Positions 1-11,901 are shown, counted from the first letter of the stretch. The stretch: DNA of 64,000 nt from Silene latifolia (GCF_048544455.1 NC_133530.1:17227748-17291747), one strand, 5' to 3'. Made by a program: numbers and translations. The notes: a model not told the origin generated them from the letters alone.

Positions 1-448
1 GGGTTTAACCAAATCAAAGGAAATACAATAAAAAGGGTACATAGATCTTACCCTCGACGCAAGGAACTCAACGGTATAAACCACGCTAAGAACTGACCGT
101 CTGAACTCCGGTTATTGCTAATTATGCAATTAGGAAGATGAACTTGCTTGCTTTCTCTCTTAAACAGAAATTTAGGTTTTGTAAAAGTGATTTAGAATAA
201 TGACGACGAAGCTTAAATACCTTAATCGCATAATTAACAAAACTCGAGAAAACTCCCCGTAAAACCGGCTACTCGATCGAGTACCCAAGGTACTCGATCG
301 AGTACCCCCTTACTCGATCGAGTGCCCTAGCTACTCGATCGAGTACCCAACAGGTCAGAAACTTTTCTAAAACGCAACTTATCCTTACTCGACAGAGTAA
401 GGCCTACTCGATAGAGTACCCTAAGACTTATAAATACGGAGTATTACA
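1..448 (-). mobile_element. LTR fragment related to the 4.6-11.7 kb element, cut by window edge
   Basis: Read on the minus strand this stretch starts TGTAATACTCCG and runs through palindromic TACTCGATCGAGTA units into an AT-rich stretch with ACAAAACCTAAA. The same order of parts is seen at the start of the LTRs at 4565 and 10382 (TGTAACACTACGG, TACTCG..CGAGTA units, ACAAAACCTAAA). I infer the outer end of a related LTR. Its other end and any internal domain lie outside the window, so it could equally be a solo LTR. Confidence 0.55.
270..418. repeat. Palindromic 14-mer array (TACTCGATCGAGTA type)
   Basis: Six spaced copies: four with a perfect GATC core and two variants (GACAGAG and GATAGAG). 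Each copy is its own reverse complement or nearly so. The same design with GACC/GGCC/GGTC cores recurs at 4590-4700, 6629-6927 and 10409-10553. Confidence 0.85.
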
Positions 449-611
449 GTAACAATGAGAAAAGTATGAACAATTAAATAACCAATCGACTTAAGGAAAT
501 ATTTTATTTATTTAAACAAATGACCTCGGACGCACAGGAATATATCACAAGTCATAACTTAAGTGTTTTTGACTCTTAATAATGCCTGAACAAATTACGC
601 GTACTATGTAA

Positions 612-1694
612 CTAGTATAGATCTCGCGCAAATGCGCGGTTTTTTAGATAGGGATAATAGAGAATGTAACAATTATACTATTGCTATTTAATAGTGTAAA
701 TCCCGCACATTTGCGGTATATATAGAGGTTTTGTTTTTAGTTATTATTTAAATATTTTAAATTGATACATTATTAATTTTTCATATTTTTCATATACCTC
801 ATCGTATTTCGATATGAAAAAAAAATGAACTATGAGTTAATCAAGAGAATTTAGTAAAGTTATAAAATATGTTTAATGATTTTTTTTTCTTTAACATACA
901 ACTAATGATTACAAATAATAAATTTTCTCAAATTATGTTAATGATTTTTTTTTTTTTGTGATGAAGCTAATTATATCAGTTTAATATTTTATTTTAAAAT
1001 ACAAAATGTGTCAAGTCATTCTCTCATATGTAATAATAGATAATAAAAATTTAGAAATTTACAGTTTATAAAATTATAGTGAATTTATCTTCTTTAATTA
1101 AAATATTATAATTTAGATTTTCAAAGAAAATACTATTATTTGATTAAAAGGTTATATTTTGATGAAATGATAATAATTTAAAGAAAGAAGTATTTTGTTT
1201 TCTTATTTAGCTTAATACCTTTTGGAGAAATTTTTTGGAGAATTTTATTCTCTAGTATATAGGAGGATTCATTCCAAATTTTATACCTTCAAATTTTTAT
1301 ATTTCACCTAATTGTATTTTAATATGAGAAAAAAAAGACGTAGTATGTCATGATTAACATAAAAATGATTTTATTTTATAACTTTGCTTAAATTATCTTA
1401 ATGAGTTTTTTTCACGTAGCTAATAATATTATTTTATTGTTTTATACAGTTTAAGTATGCATTAAGTCATTTCGAAGAAAAATTAACGATTTTCTATTTT
1501 ATAATTTTATACTTCTTTTATTTTATTTTGATTAAAACATTATATAATTATAATTCAGAATTTAATAAAAAAAGTCATGCTTTAAGAAAAAAAATTATAG
1601 TTTAATGGAAAATTTTTATTTCTTTCCTTATATAAGTAGGTGGAGTTTGGAGGGAAAACTTTTGAGAATTTTTATTCTCTTAGTAGTAGGGGGA
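612..1694 (-). mobile_element. Candidate non-autonomous Helitron
   Basis: On the minus strand the 3' end has the Helitron hallmark: a GC hairpin (CGCGCAAATGCGCG, 625-638), nine bases, then CTAG (612-615) followed by T. A plausible 5' end, TCCCCCTACTACTAAGAG preceded by A, lies at 1694. A second copy of the 5' portion lies inside: the stretch 1290-1690 resembles 780-1265 imperfectly, both carrying GAGAATA..ATTCTC near the start. No Rep/helicase ORF is present. The 5' end is only about 60 bp from the point where WAK copy 1 homology stops. The 3' end call is firmer than the 5' end. Confidence 0.45.
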
Positions 1695-1767
1695 TTGCGG
1701 CTTAACCGTCCATCTCTTTTCTTTAATTTCCTCATAATATACCACTCCTATATAACTAAGTCAACGA

Positions 1768-4399
1768 TGTTATTACAATGAAACAATCGACGACCTTTTT
1801 TACAAAATCGATTGTGAAACTAATTCCCACAACGACCCACCTCGACCCATGTACGGTGGACTAGAGGTGCTAGACATCGCGTTACCTGAAGGAGAAATTC
1901 GAATCTCTAACACAATTTCTCACATTTGTTTCGACAAAAATGGTAAACAAATTTTACAAAATAATTCGACTTTAACCATGGGAAGATTTACCATTTCGAG
2001 TACAAAAAATATTTTCGCGGCCATAGGGTGTGACACGTATGCTTGGTTCGAAGGGATGCGTCAAGAACAATCATACCATACAGGATGTATGTCAGTATGT
2101 GACACAATCAACGATGTTGTTGCGAATGGAACGTGTAAAGATCTCGGTTGTTGTACTACTCCGGTCCCTGAGGGTGTGACCAATATTACGATTGAGGCTC
2201 AAAGTTTTGCTCAACATAAGGATGTTATAGGGTTTAATCCTTGTGGTTCTGCCTTCGTCGTTGAAAAGAATAACTTCAATTTTAGTATTGGTAACTTGAC
2301 TAAGGTGCCTAATAAGCCGGGGGAGCTTCCGGTTGTTTTTGATTGGATGATTGGAACCGAGAATTGCTCGATAGCTCGAGCAAGAGGGACATGCTTGTGC
2401 AAGGGAAATAGTACTTGTGATGATTCGAGTATTAATGTTGGATATCGATGCAAGTGTAAAGATGGATACTCCGGCAACCCATACTTACCTAATGGTTGCA
2501 ACGGTAATTTTTTTTTTATTTACTAGCAATTTATTCAAATTTTATTAAAATTTATGATATAAATTAGTTGTATACTCCTTCTGTCCCAATCATTTGCTTA
2601 TATTTGATTAAAATACCATAAAAAAGAATATAAAAATGTAAACAGATGAATGGGGCGAAAGAAGTATGTTAGTACATTACGTGTTTGCAAATATATCTAA
2701 TTTCGATTTGTGTTGGTTAGATGTGGATGAGTGTGCTGATCAAGGGCTCAACAACTGTAAAAAGCAAGAATATTGCATCAACACCAATGGCGGTTTTAGT
2801 TGTCGTTGTCCTAAGGGGTTCCATGGCGATGGCATAGAGACGGGTACTTGTATTTCTTACCGGAGGGAAACATCTTCAACTTCATTCAAGGTCTCAGTTG
2901 GTAAGCAATAATCTAACTAATATGCATCATTAATTCTTATGCTATATGATTATTTTTCACATAGTAGAATACTAATATCGTCAGTCTCAGTCATTTGTTG
3001 AATAATTTCGTCAAAATGTGTTTGCTGACTACTCTCTTCTTTCAAATGAATTCCATACATTTTGATTAAAATATACTCGCATAAATTAAACAAACGTATG
3101 AAGTTCATTTGAACAAAGGGGGTATTATATCCGTTATATTTGTTGTAGAAGCGAGATGTTGACGAGTTTGATGAATACTTGTTAGGTGTTGGAGGTCTCA
3201 TCATTGCTTCAATAATGCTAGCATTCGTGCTTTTTTGGCAACGCGAGAGAAAGCGCCTAAGGATAGCTCGACAAAGCTTCTTCACACAAAATGGCGGTCA
3301 CTTATTGCATCAAAGGCTCTCTTCTGGAAGAGATGTATCAGTTGAAATGCTAAAAATATTCACCATTGAAGAACTCGAAAAGGCAACTAACAAATACAAT
3401 GACAATAATATCATAGGCAAGGGCGGATTTGGCGTTGTATACAAAGGAACCTTGGATAACAATCAAGTAGTTGCCATCAAGAGGTCCCTCAAAGTAGACT
3501 CGGCCCAGACCGAGCAATTCATTAATGAAGTCGTGGTGTTGTCTCAATTGAATAACCGGCATGTGGTGAAGCTCTTAGGGTGTTGTCTTGAGACCGAGTT
3601 ACCATTACTTGTCTACGAGTTTATCGACAATGGAACATTACATGAACACTTGCATAATGAAAGGAAGGCATCTCTTCTTAAGTGGGATATGAGGCTCAAA
3701 ATCGCGTCTCAAGTGGCCGAGGTTTTATCCTATTTGCACACCACAATTTCGATACCTATAATTCACAGAGATATCAAGTCGACCAACATTCTCCTAGACC
3801 GTAATTACATGGCCAAAGTAGCCGATTTTGGAGCATCAAGGTTGGTTCCAATGGATCAAGCTCATTTAGCCACCATGGTTATAGGAACATGTGGTTATTT
3901 GGATCCTGAGTACTTACAGACAAGTGAACTGCCCCAAAAGAGCGATGTCTACAGCTTTGGAGTAGTTCTGGTCGAACTTTTTACTAGAGAATATGCAGTT
4001 TCTTCTAATAGGCCGGAAAATGAGAGATGCCTAGCAAACTTCTTTCTAATGAAATTGAAGGAAGATCGCTTTCTCGAGATCATTGACAAAACAATAGCAA
4101 GTGAAGAAATGTTGGAGCAAGTAAAAGAAGTAGCTAATCTTGCTCAATGGTGCTTGAGATTAAAGGGTGATGAGAGACCAACTATGAAGGAAGTTGCGGC
4201 CGAGCTAGAAAGAATAAGAGGAAGAGTTCGATCACAAGTACCGTTGAGTATGGTGAACCAATATGACAATGATGTATACTTGCACGGTGAGTCGTCGAGA
4301 CGAGGGGAACAAAGTGATAGTTGTCATAAGGGAAGTACCATGGAGTCTTCTAATAGCCAGATTAGTAGCCTTTTGGCATCCTTAGAATATGGTAGATGA
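1768..4399 (+). CDS. Wall-associated kinase-like receptor, copy 1, 5'-truncated
   Basis: Exons 1768-2503, 2721-2900 and 3186-4399 join in frame with GT/AG introns in the same places and phases as the copies at 17.2 and 49.2 kb. In order they encode the latter part of the galacturonan-binding/WAK extracellular region, an EGF-like module, a calcium-binding EGF ([13 protein letters not shown]), a transmembrane helix ([14 protein letters not shown]) and a complete Ser/Thr kinase: glycine loop [43 protein letters not shown]. Family members sit in the plasma membrane and sense pectin. The frame is open back to 1756 but has no ATG before 1849, an internal Met of the family. The signal peptide and the first conserved block (CPNKCGNVTIPYPFG in copy 2) are missing, so a secreted receptor is unlikely from this start. 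Probably a recent pseudogene or a gene needing a new 5' exon. Confidence 0.8.
2575..2664. mobile_element. Stowaway-type MITE in WAK copy 1 intron 1
   Basis: About 90 bp flanked by TA on both sides. The left end CTCCTTCTGTCCCAATCATTTG is roughly complementary to the right end CAGATGAATGGGGCGAAAGAAG. The size, TA target and CTCC-type tip fit short Stowaway (Tc1/mariner-derived) MITEs. Confidence 0.6.
2972..3122. mobile_element. Degenerate Stowaway-like MITE in WAK copy 1 intron 2
   Basis: TA flanks both sides. The left part GTCTCAGTCATTTG matches the usual Stowaway inner terminal sequence, and the right end carries CATTTGAACAAAGGGGG before TA. Terminal repeats are decayed. Confidence 0.35.
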
Positions 4400-4564
4400 G
4401 TGTGATTCCCAAGATGTCATTTTGGGTTAAACGGGTCATTGATTTTAAACCGGGTAGATGGGTTGAATAAGATTAAGTTGAGCTACTTAAACTAAATGAG
4501 TTAAACAACTCGGGTTAGGTTATGAGAAAGTAAAATGGGTTGGGTAAGGATTGAGGTGTATGAC
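4400..4564. other. 3' flank of WAK copy 1
   Basis: No gene seen. It contains GGGTTRR-type runs (GGGTTAAACGGGTC, GGGTAGATGGGTTG) that resume after the LTR element at 11732, so the LTR element split one older intergenic stretch. Confidence 0.5.
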
Positions 4565-5866
4565 TGTAACACTACGGATTTTATAGGTTGGTACTCGACC
4601 GAGTATGGCCTACTCGGTCGAGTAAAGTGTGTTGGGTATTCTGTTTGGCTACTGCCCAGGAATACTCGGCCGAGTATGGGTAATACTCGACCGAGTATCC
4701 GGTCTGACGGGTAATATCTTCCGCGGTTGATTTAGAAAGGGTTAGAATTATATTGAGACGCATTTTACAGTTTCTAAAACATTTTACAAAACCTAAACTA
4801 CACAACGTAACTCTAATCCTCTCCAAATCTCCCTCTCATTTACGTGGATTGTTCGTGAGTCTAACGAATCTTGCCTTGCATCGATTATGTCGGTAAGTCT
4901 CTGATTTCATGAGTCTCATTAAGTTGTCTTTTAGGGTTTTGCCCTAATTATTGTTTTGGGTTAATTTGGGGGTTTAGGGTTTGGTCATTATATGTGTGTT
5001 GATTGTTGATTATAATTGTTGTAGGTGACGATGTGGTAATTGCTATGCATATTGTATGATTGATTAGAGCATATCGGATTGCAAAAAGGTAGGGTTTCCC
5101 TACTCAGTTACTGTTAATTGATTTAAGACCGTGCTTGTGTTGTAATTGTTGTTATCTGCTGATCATCGGAGTATGGGTGTTGTGATGACGGTGTTGGTGT
5201 GGTTGTGATGTTGTGACAGTGTGATGCTGTGTGTGTATGATTGTGGTGGAGTCACTTGCGGGAGTGGCTTCACACCCTAGTTCGCCCTCCGTGGAACCCG
5301 TCACGGGAGGGGATGTGCACATTAAGGGACAGGGATTGTTAGTCGCTCGTTGATGAGCTGGACTAGGTGGGGATGGGCTGCGGTCACCCACTGGCGGCGA
5401 GGATTACCTGTTGCGATGGGTAATCAGCGGGGCTACACACTTCGGTGTGTAGTCGATTCTTGTGTGAGATCGATGATCATTTGGTGGTAATGTTTGTTGT
5501 CTTATATTGATTGAGTAATCTTGACCTCGTGTTGTTGTTTTGTAAAACCTGTGGTGATCCATTCGGGGATGGTGAGCAGATTGTGACAGGTGATACATTT
5601 ATTGAGCTTGGGGCGATCATGGGAGAGTCACCATTTGGATTAGATGACACCATCACGAGCCTTAGTTATTGTTTTGGTAGTTGTTGCCTTTTTGGATAAT
5701 TCGTTTATTAGATTTTGGAGACTATGTAACTTTTATAACTACCGTACATTAATAAATGTGTTTGGACTGTTGCTTTTGATATATACTAACCTCGGGCAAC
5801 CGAGATGGTAACAACCTTTCATTTGGGGTAGTCTGGTAAGGTACCTTGGTATGAGGGGGTGTTACA
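4565..5866 (+). repeat. 5' LTR
   Basis: 1302 bp, TG...CA ends. Four palindromic units (about 4590, 4609, 4662 and 4683), two fewer than in the 3' LTR, lie within 140 bp of the left edge. Confidence 0.9.
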
Positions 5867-5869
5867 AAG

Positions 5870-5882
5870 TGGTATCAGAGCC
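5870..5882 (+). promoter_or_regulatory. Primer binding site (initiator Met-tRNA)
   Basis: TGGTATCAGAGCC, three bases after the 5' LTR. It fixes the plus orientation of the element. Confidence 0.9.
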
Positions 5883-6628
5883 GACGATTCCGGCACCTAA
5901 AACAAATGAACCCAATGAACTTAGGGAGTCTAAATAAAATGAACCCGGGGAGAGTTGTATGGAGCTGCCGCAAAGACTTGGGAGACGTCCCGAAGTCGCA
6001 CTATGGCCCTCACAATCTCAAGCCGGTCACCAGGGGGAATTTGTTGTCAGTCTTTTCGATGCGTGTGTGTGGTATGTGGAACTTGAATGGTTGAATCATG
6101 TGAAAGGAAGTGAGACGTGTGGAAACATGTGTAAGACGTGGTGAAACTTGTTGAAATGGATTTGGTATGAAATATGTTGGCATGTTAAGTGTTTATTATG
6201 TGGCTTTCAAAAGGGTAGTGGAACATGCGTACATAATCATGATGATGTTAATGTTTGGTTGTTGGTAGTAGCATGTGATTAAGGTCATGCGTCTATGCAT
6301 ATGAATGTCGTATTTAATTTCCATGTGGATATGATAAAAGTACACCCGTGTACTGGTTTTTAGAAGGATTGGATCGTTATTGTTTGTTTTATGCATGTTT
6401 AAGTTGTTTTGTTAAGGAATTTTGATTTGTATACAAATCGATTTTTGGAAGGGTTGTCTTAAAACTGTCATAAGTCTAGTACTATAAATGATATTGTTGT
6501 GATTCCAAGTTGAGGTGATAGCTTGTCCTCTTACGATTCTAACGATAGGTCACACGCCCAGAATGACCAAGTAACGAGTGAGATATGACTGTTTTATGAA
6601 AACTGGACGGTGCTGGAAACTGCGCCGA

Positions 6629-6927
6629 TACTCGAACGAGTAGTCCCTACTCGGCCGAGTATCTTTTATACTCGACCGAGTATTCCATATTCGGCCGAGT
6701 AATCTCTCTGTGATAATACTGTTTAGCATCTGGAGTCGTGAACTCGGCCGAGTAGTCTAATACTCGACCGAGTAAGGTCTACTCGGCCGAGTATTCCCAA
6801 TACTCGACCGAGTAATCCTTCTGCGACAATTGAGTTTGCTTCTGGAGTCGAAAACTCGACCGAGTAATATAGTTACTCGACCGAGTACCTTGTACTCGAC
6901 CTAGTATGTTATGTACTCGAGCGAGTA
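6629..6927. repeat. Array of twelve palindromic TACTCGRYCGAGTA units
   Basis: Twelve units in 300 bp, cores mostly alternating GGCC and GACC. A longer period is overlaid: CATCTGGAGTCGTGAACTCG (about 6728) and CTTCTGGAGTCGAAAACTCG (about 6842) begin similar blocks. Units resemble those in the element's own LTRs. Confidence 0.9.
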
Positions 6928-6945
6928 CCTCATTGGGCGGCCACT

Positions 6946-7043
6946 TTGAGTTGGTGGCTATGTTCTTACTTTTGTTTTGAGTCGGTGGCTATGTTCTTAC
7001 CTTTGTTTTGAGCCGGTGGCTATGTTTTTACATTGGTTTGAGT
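6946..7043. repeat. Three tandem copies of a ~33-bp unit
   Basis: Unit TGAGTYGGTGGCTATGTTCT plus TACYTTTGTTT, three copies with a few changes, then a partial fourth (TTTGAGTCG). Confidence 0.7.
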
Positions 7044-10000
7044 CGTAGGGTATATACACATGTATGTTTTGAGTCTTAACGCATTCTTTTATATGTGAGA
7101 CGATCTTGATACGTAAGTTACCGGAAGTTATGACATGGAGAATGGCGGCTTATGAGGGACATGTGTTGGGTAAGAAATACATGTGTTAATATGTGGTTGT
7201 GGGAGATAGTGGAACAAGAAAAAGTAGATTGATGAGCTCATTGAGAAGAGGAGCATGTTTTGTGAGATATGATGAGTGATATAGTCGTGTGTTGAGTAGT
7301 ATAAAAGTAAGTGTATATGGACAAGGGTGATGTAAGTGTAAAGAAGCATGAGAATGAAAGATTGAGATAAGGGACACGAATAGTGGCATATTTGGATGTG
7401 TAAGGATTTATGGAGGAAGACAGCTAGGATAGAGTTGCTTAAGGATATATGTAATGGAAGGTTGTTGTAAGAAGATAGGAAAGAGAGGTATATAGTGAAC
7501 TTAAAGGAAGTTATGTCGCGATGTGGATTTGTAGATAGTGGCTAAGTTTGGGAAGTTGGAATATCAAAGGGGTGAGCCTAGTGTGTAATTCTTTAGACAA
7601 ACGGTATGAAGTGAATTTTGGTTTCTAGAGATGCGAAAGGGAGATACGACTAATTGAAGAGTAACTGTTAGTGTGCGGACTTGATGGTGACAAGGGTGAG
7701 TGTGAAGCAAGATGAGAGATGATAAATGATAAGAAGAATGATAAGATATTGAGATGAATGAATGGAATTAGAGTTGTGGAGCTATGGAAAATAAACAAAT
7801 GACTACAGAGTTAGGTGGAAAGAGAAAGGAGGTGGCTTATTAATTGGCTTTATTGAGTAAAAGGAGGGAAAGAGGGATGGAAGTTAGTTAAGAGAACGTT
7901 GACCGGAGTTAAGGAGCATGAAGGTAGGAAATTATGAAATGTACGATATCCCCACTAGAGGGTGTGAGTTAATGGTTATATAGGAGAGCAGGACGACGTG
8001 TTAGCCGTGAGTTTCGAGGTATTAAGGGAATAAGGAGCTTGTAGAGTGTTTGCACGATCTGAGATTTTGGTGGGGAGTTAGGTAGCGATATGATAAAGGA
8101 TAGAATTGGGAATAATGTCGAGGTATGTTTTGTTGATGGATTGGATGTTCGTATTTGGGATGATAACCAAAGAGAGGAAACAGATTGTTATATTAAGAAG
8201 TGATAGTAAGATAGTAGTCACATGAAGGATGTTGGTGTCATAGTAGTGTCACTAGTGGCTGAGGGTGATGTTACTTTAGGGAAGTTAGTTGTCCTAATGA
8301 GGTTTATTTTGTGGAGGTGGTTAGTATGTTTGGTAGTGAGGAAGTATAAGATGTGGATATACGAGATGATCATTTGGAAGTTGGGTGCGATGTTATGGCT
8401 ACATTTCTTGGGAGGGTGATAATTGTGTGTAAGAGAAGATATGTTAGGAAGGCACCTGACTCAAGTCCGGATAAGAGATATTCATTGTCAAGTGGTAACT
8501 TACGTGATCAGGATTGACTAGTTAGATGTGATTATGGGTCTATGATGTGTATAAATGTTTGTGTGAGGTTCTGACCTCACGAGAAGCGGTAGGGTGTGAT
8601 AGTCATAAAGTTGTTATATGAATGTTTGTGATATATGTTGGGTACGACAATCTATTGGAATAAGGTTCAAAAGATAATAATTTGATTGATCTGGCTTGGA
8701 TAGTTAAAATCGTATGTGTATTGATGATACATGTTTATTCCGTGAAAAGGTATGGATGATATGCAAGAGATTCTTGTATGTTTTTTTTTTCCGTATAAAA
8801 TGTTGTGTTATGGTCGAGTAAAGCAGTTTTGAGTAAGTTTTCTTGTCCGGAGAGTTATATTGAGTCAGTGTTTGTGGGAATTATATGTGGGCGTGATGTT
8901 TATCGATGTGGTTGTTGTGCCTCGGGTGGTGATCCGGGCACGGTACTTCGTGTTGTGATGCGGGCATTTTCGCACTGCGGTGCGGCTGTTGGTGGCGGTG
9001 TTGCGATGCCGTCACCGGTGGTGGTGGAGTATACAGGGTGGTTACGATTTGAGTTTCGAAAGTACAGACCAGTTATGCACAAATTGTTTTGTTGCTGTTG
9101 TTTCTTGTGAGTTTTGGTTAGACATGTAGACTGTTGTTTGTTTGTTGATGTTTCTTACCAGTTTCAGTTTGGGAATGAGGGTAGAGTATGATATGAAAGA
9201 GAGTTGTATATGTTTTCGTTGTTGTCATGGTATAGTGATATTTTGTTGATGGGACACAGTTGGGATATGTTTACAGTAATTTTGATCTTGTTCTAGATGA
9301 AGCTTTGATAGTCATGTTAATGGCAAGTGATTTGTAGAACATGTGTGGTAATGATCTGATATATGCAGGTGGTTCATAATCCTTTGTTGAGACAGTGAGT
9401 GTAGGGTGTTGGGTAATTAGTGTCGTGTTAAGTTATGTATGAGTCTTGCGGTAATGAAAGAAAGGAACTTGAGGATCGAGTGTGAGTGTACATAACAAGT
9501 GTGGATCGGGAGTTATGCTTCTGGCGCTAAGAGTTTTATATAGTTTATATAGAGAGATATGTCATGTCGCGGTAATGTGGAAGAGTTAGAGTGTTTGTTA
9601 TGATCAGGATTGTGTGGTTTTGGTTAGATGGAGTGCAGAATAAGTTGAGGTATGAGAACTGTTTAAGTAAGAGAGCCTTGGATATAGGTATAGTAAGTGT
9701 TTAGATTATAGGCGGGTATCTTTCACATGTGGTGGTGATGAAGATAATAAGAGGTATAGCTAAGGATCTAGTATTAGTGAGTTACGAGGACGTAACATGT
9801 GTCTTAAGAGGAGTAGGATGCGGCAAAGAGCGTTTGAGGGTTGTGCATGTTGTAATATTATTGGACGTAGAGTGTTGGTGTAGCATAAGGAATGGATGGG
9901 TACATATAGTGGTTGATAGTGTTAAAAGGCCATGGCTGTGCTTGTAGTAGTTCGATGTTTAGGAGTGTGAGAATTTTTTTTTTTCGATAGTGTTGATAAA

Positions 10001-10068
10001 ATTGGATGATGATATTTATGAGTTCGAGAGTTTTGGCAGCTGGATGATGATGTTGATGAGTGTGAGTA

Positions 10069-10381
10069 AACTTCGAGGACGAAGTTCCCTTTTAAAGGTG
10101 GTAGAATGTAACATTCCGTTTCGATGGTTGATCTTGTTTGTGGACCGTTTCGATGGTTGATCTTGTTTGTGGATTGTCTTGGTATTGAGTTGCTAGTGAG
10201 CGTTATGGAAGTGAGACAAGGTTGGCAACGTTATATTGTGGTTATTTGATATTATTATGGAGTCAATATCGAGAGGATATGTTATCTAGTAAGCGTGGTT
10301 AGTGGAGCTGGTGTTAGGTGTTCATGTTTTATAGGTTGGGTTGGAACTTCGGGGACGAAGTTCTTTTTAAGGGGGAAAGAT
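10069..10381 (+). other. Duplicated 3' end motif (hairpin plus polypurine tract)
   Basis: AACTTCG-AGGA-CGAAGTT followed by TTTAAAGGTGGTAGAA and TGTAACATTCCG (10069-10118) is a diverged version of the true end GAACTTCG-GGGA-CGAAGTTC, TTTTAAGGGGGAAAGA, TGTAACACTACGG (10344-10394). Between them a 28-bp unit (GTTTCGATGGTTGATCTTG...) is repeated in tandem at about 10117-10173. Confidence 0.6.
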
Positions 10382-11726
10382 TGTAACACTACGGATTTTA
10401 TAGGCTGGTACTCGACCGAGTATGGCCTACTCGGTCGAGTAAAGTGTGTTGGGTATTCGTTTGGCTATCGCCGGGAATACTCGGCCGAGTATGGGTAATA
10501 CTCGACCGAGTAGAGGATACTCGGCCGAGTATACTCTATACTCGACCGAGTATCCGGTCTGACGGGTAATATCTTCCGCGGTTGATTTAGAAAGGGTTAG
10601 AATTATATTGAGACGCATTTTACAGTTTCTAAAACATTTTACAAAACCTAAACTACACAACGTAACTCTAATCCTCTCCAAATCTCCCTCTCATTTACGT
10701 GGATTGTTCGTGAGTCTAACGAATCTTGCCTTGCATCGATTATGTCGGTAAGTCTCTGATTTCATGAGTCTCATTAAGTTGTCTTTTAGGGTTTTGCCCT
10801 AATTATTGTTTTGGGTTAATTTGGGGGTTTAGGGTTTGGTCATTATATGTGTGTTGATTCTTGATTATAATTGTTGTAGGTGACGATGTGGTAATTGCTA
10901 TGCATATTGTATGATTGATTAGAGCATATCGGATTGCGAAAAGGTAGGGTTTCCCTACTCAGTTACTGTTAATTGATTTAAGACTGTGCTTGTGTTGTAA
11001 TTGTTGTTATCTGCTGATCATCGGAGTATGGGTGTTGTGATGACGGTGTTGGTGTGGTTGTGATGTTGTGACAGCTGTGATGCTGTGTGTGTATGATTGT
11101 GGTGGAGTCACTTGCGGGAGTGGCTTCACACCCTAGTTCGCCCTCCGTGGAACCCGTCACGGGAGGGGATGTGCACATTAAGGGACAGAGATTGTTAGTC
11201 GCTCGTTGATGAGCTGGACTAGGTGGGGATGGGCTGCGGTCACCCACTGGCGGCGAGGATTACCTGTTGCGATGGGTAATCTGGCAGGGCTACACACTTC
11301 GGTGTGTGGTCGGTTACTGTGTGAGATCGATGATCAGCTGGTGGTAATGTTTGTTGTCTTATATTGATTGAGTAGTACTGACCCCGTGTTGTTGTTTTGT
11401 AAAACCTGTGGTGATCCATTCGGGGATGGTGAGCAGATTGTGACAGGTGATACATTTATTGAGCTTAGGGCAGTCATGGGAGAGTCACCACGCTGGATTA
11501 GATGACACCATCACGAGCCTTAGTTATTGTTTTGGTAGTTGTTGCCTTTTTGGATAATTCGTTTATTAGATTTTGGAGACTATGTAACTTTTATAACTAC
11601 CGTACATTAATAAATGTGTTTGGACTGTTGCTTTTGATATATACTAACCTCGGGCAACCGAGATGGTAACAACCTTTCATGCTGGGGTAGTCCTGGTAAG
11701 GTACCTTGGTATGAGGGGGTGTTACA
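10382..11726 (+). repeat. 3' LTR
   Basis: 1345 bp. It matches the 5' LTR but carries six palindromic units instead of four, an extra ~40 bp beginning AGAGGATACTCGGCCGAG. Confidence 0.9.
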
Positions 11727-11901
11727 ATGACTCGTTTAAGTAAATGAATTGGGTTTAGGTTGGGAGTAGATAACCCATTTATATGTGACACAGACACAAA
11801 CCAGACACGACCTATTTGCCTGGTTTAATATTATCGGCTTTAAGATATCTTCTTGTTTGAAGTTAATGTTCTTAGTAGTTGTTGCTTTAGTTAATTGTAT
11901 A

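Larger units (their letters stand above)
4565..11726 (+). mobile_element. LTR retrotransposon without coding domains (LARD-like, Gypsy/Tekay-style ends)
   Basis: Two long direct repeats (4565-5866 and 10382-11726) begin TGTAACACTACGG and end GTGTTACA. They are flanked by the 5-bp duplication ATGAC (4560-4564 and 11727-11731). A primer binding site complementary to initiator Met-tRNA follows the left LTR, and AAGGGGGAAAGA precedes the right one. The motif GAACTTCG-GGGA-CGAAGTTC before the polypurine tract is typical of plant chromovirus (Tekay/Del) elements, which is the basis for the family guess. The 4.5 kb interior shows no Gag, protease, integrase or reverse transcriptase that I can recognise; its short ORFs look random. 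The LTRs differ at roughly 2 percent or a little more, though some of this may be assembly error. Confidence 0.85.

Noticed and set aside
270-418. Short palindromic repeats separated by spacers, CRISPR-like at first sight
   Set aside because: Plant nuclear context, units only 14 bp, spacers of a few bases, and the same units lie in LTRs. Not a CRISPR array.
5511-9947. Several 60-100-codon ORFs inside the non-coding LTR element
   Set aside because: Composition follows the GT-rich DNA, no domain, not conserved between the two LTR copies where they overlap them.
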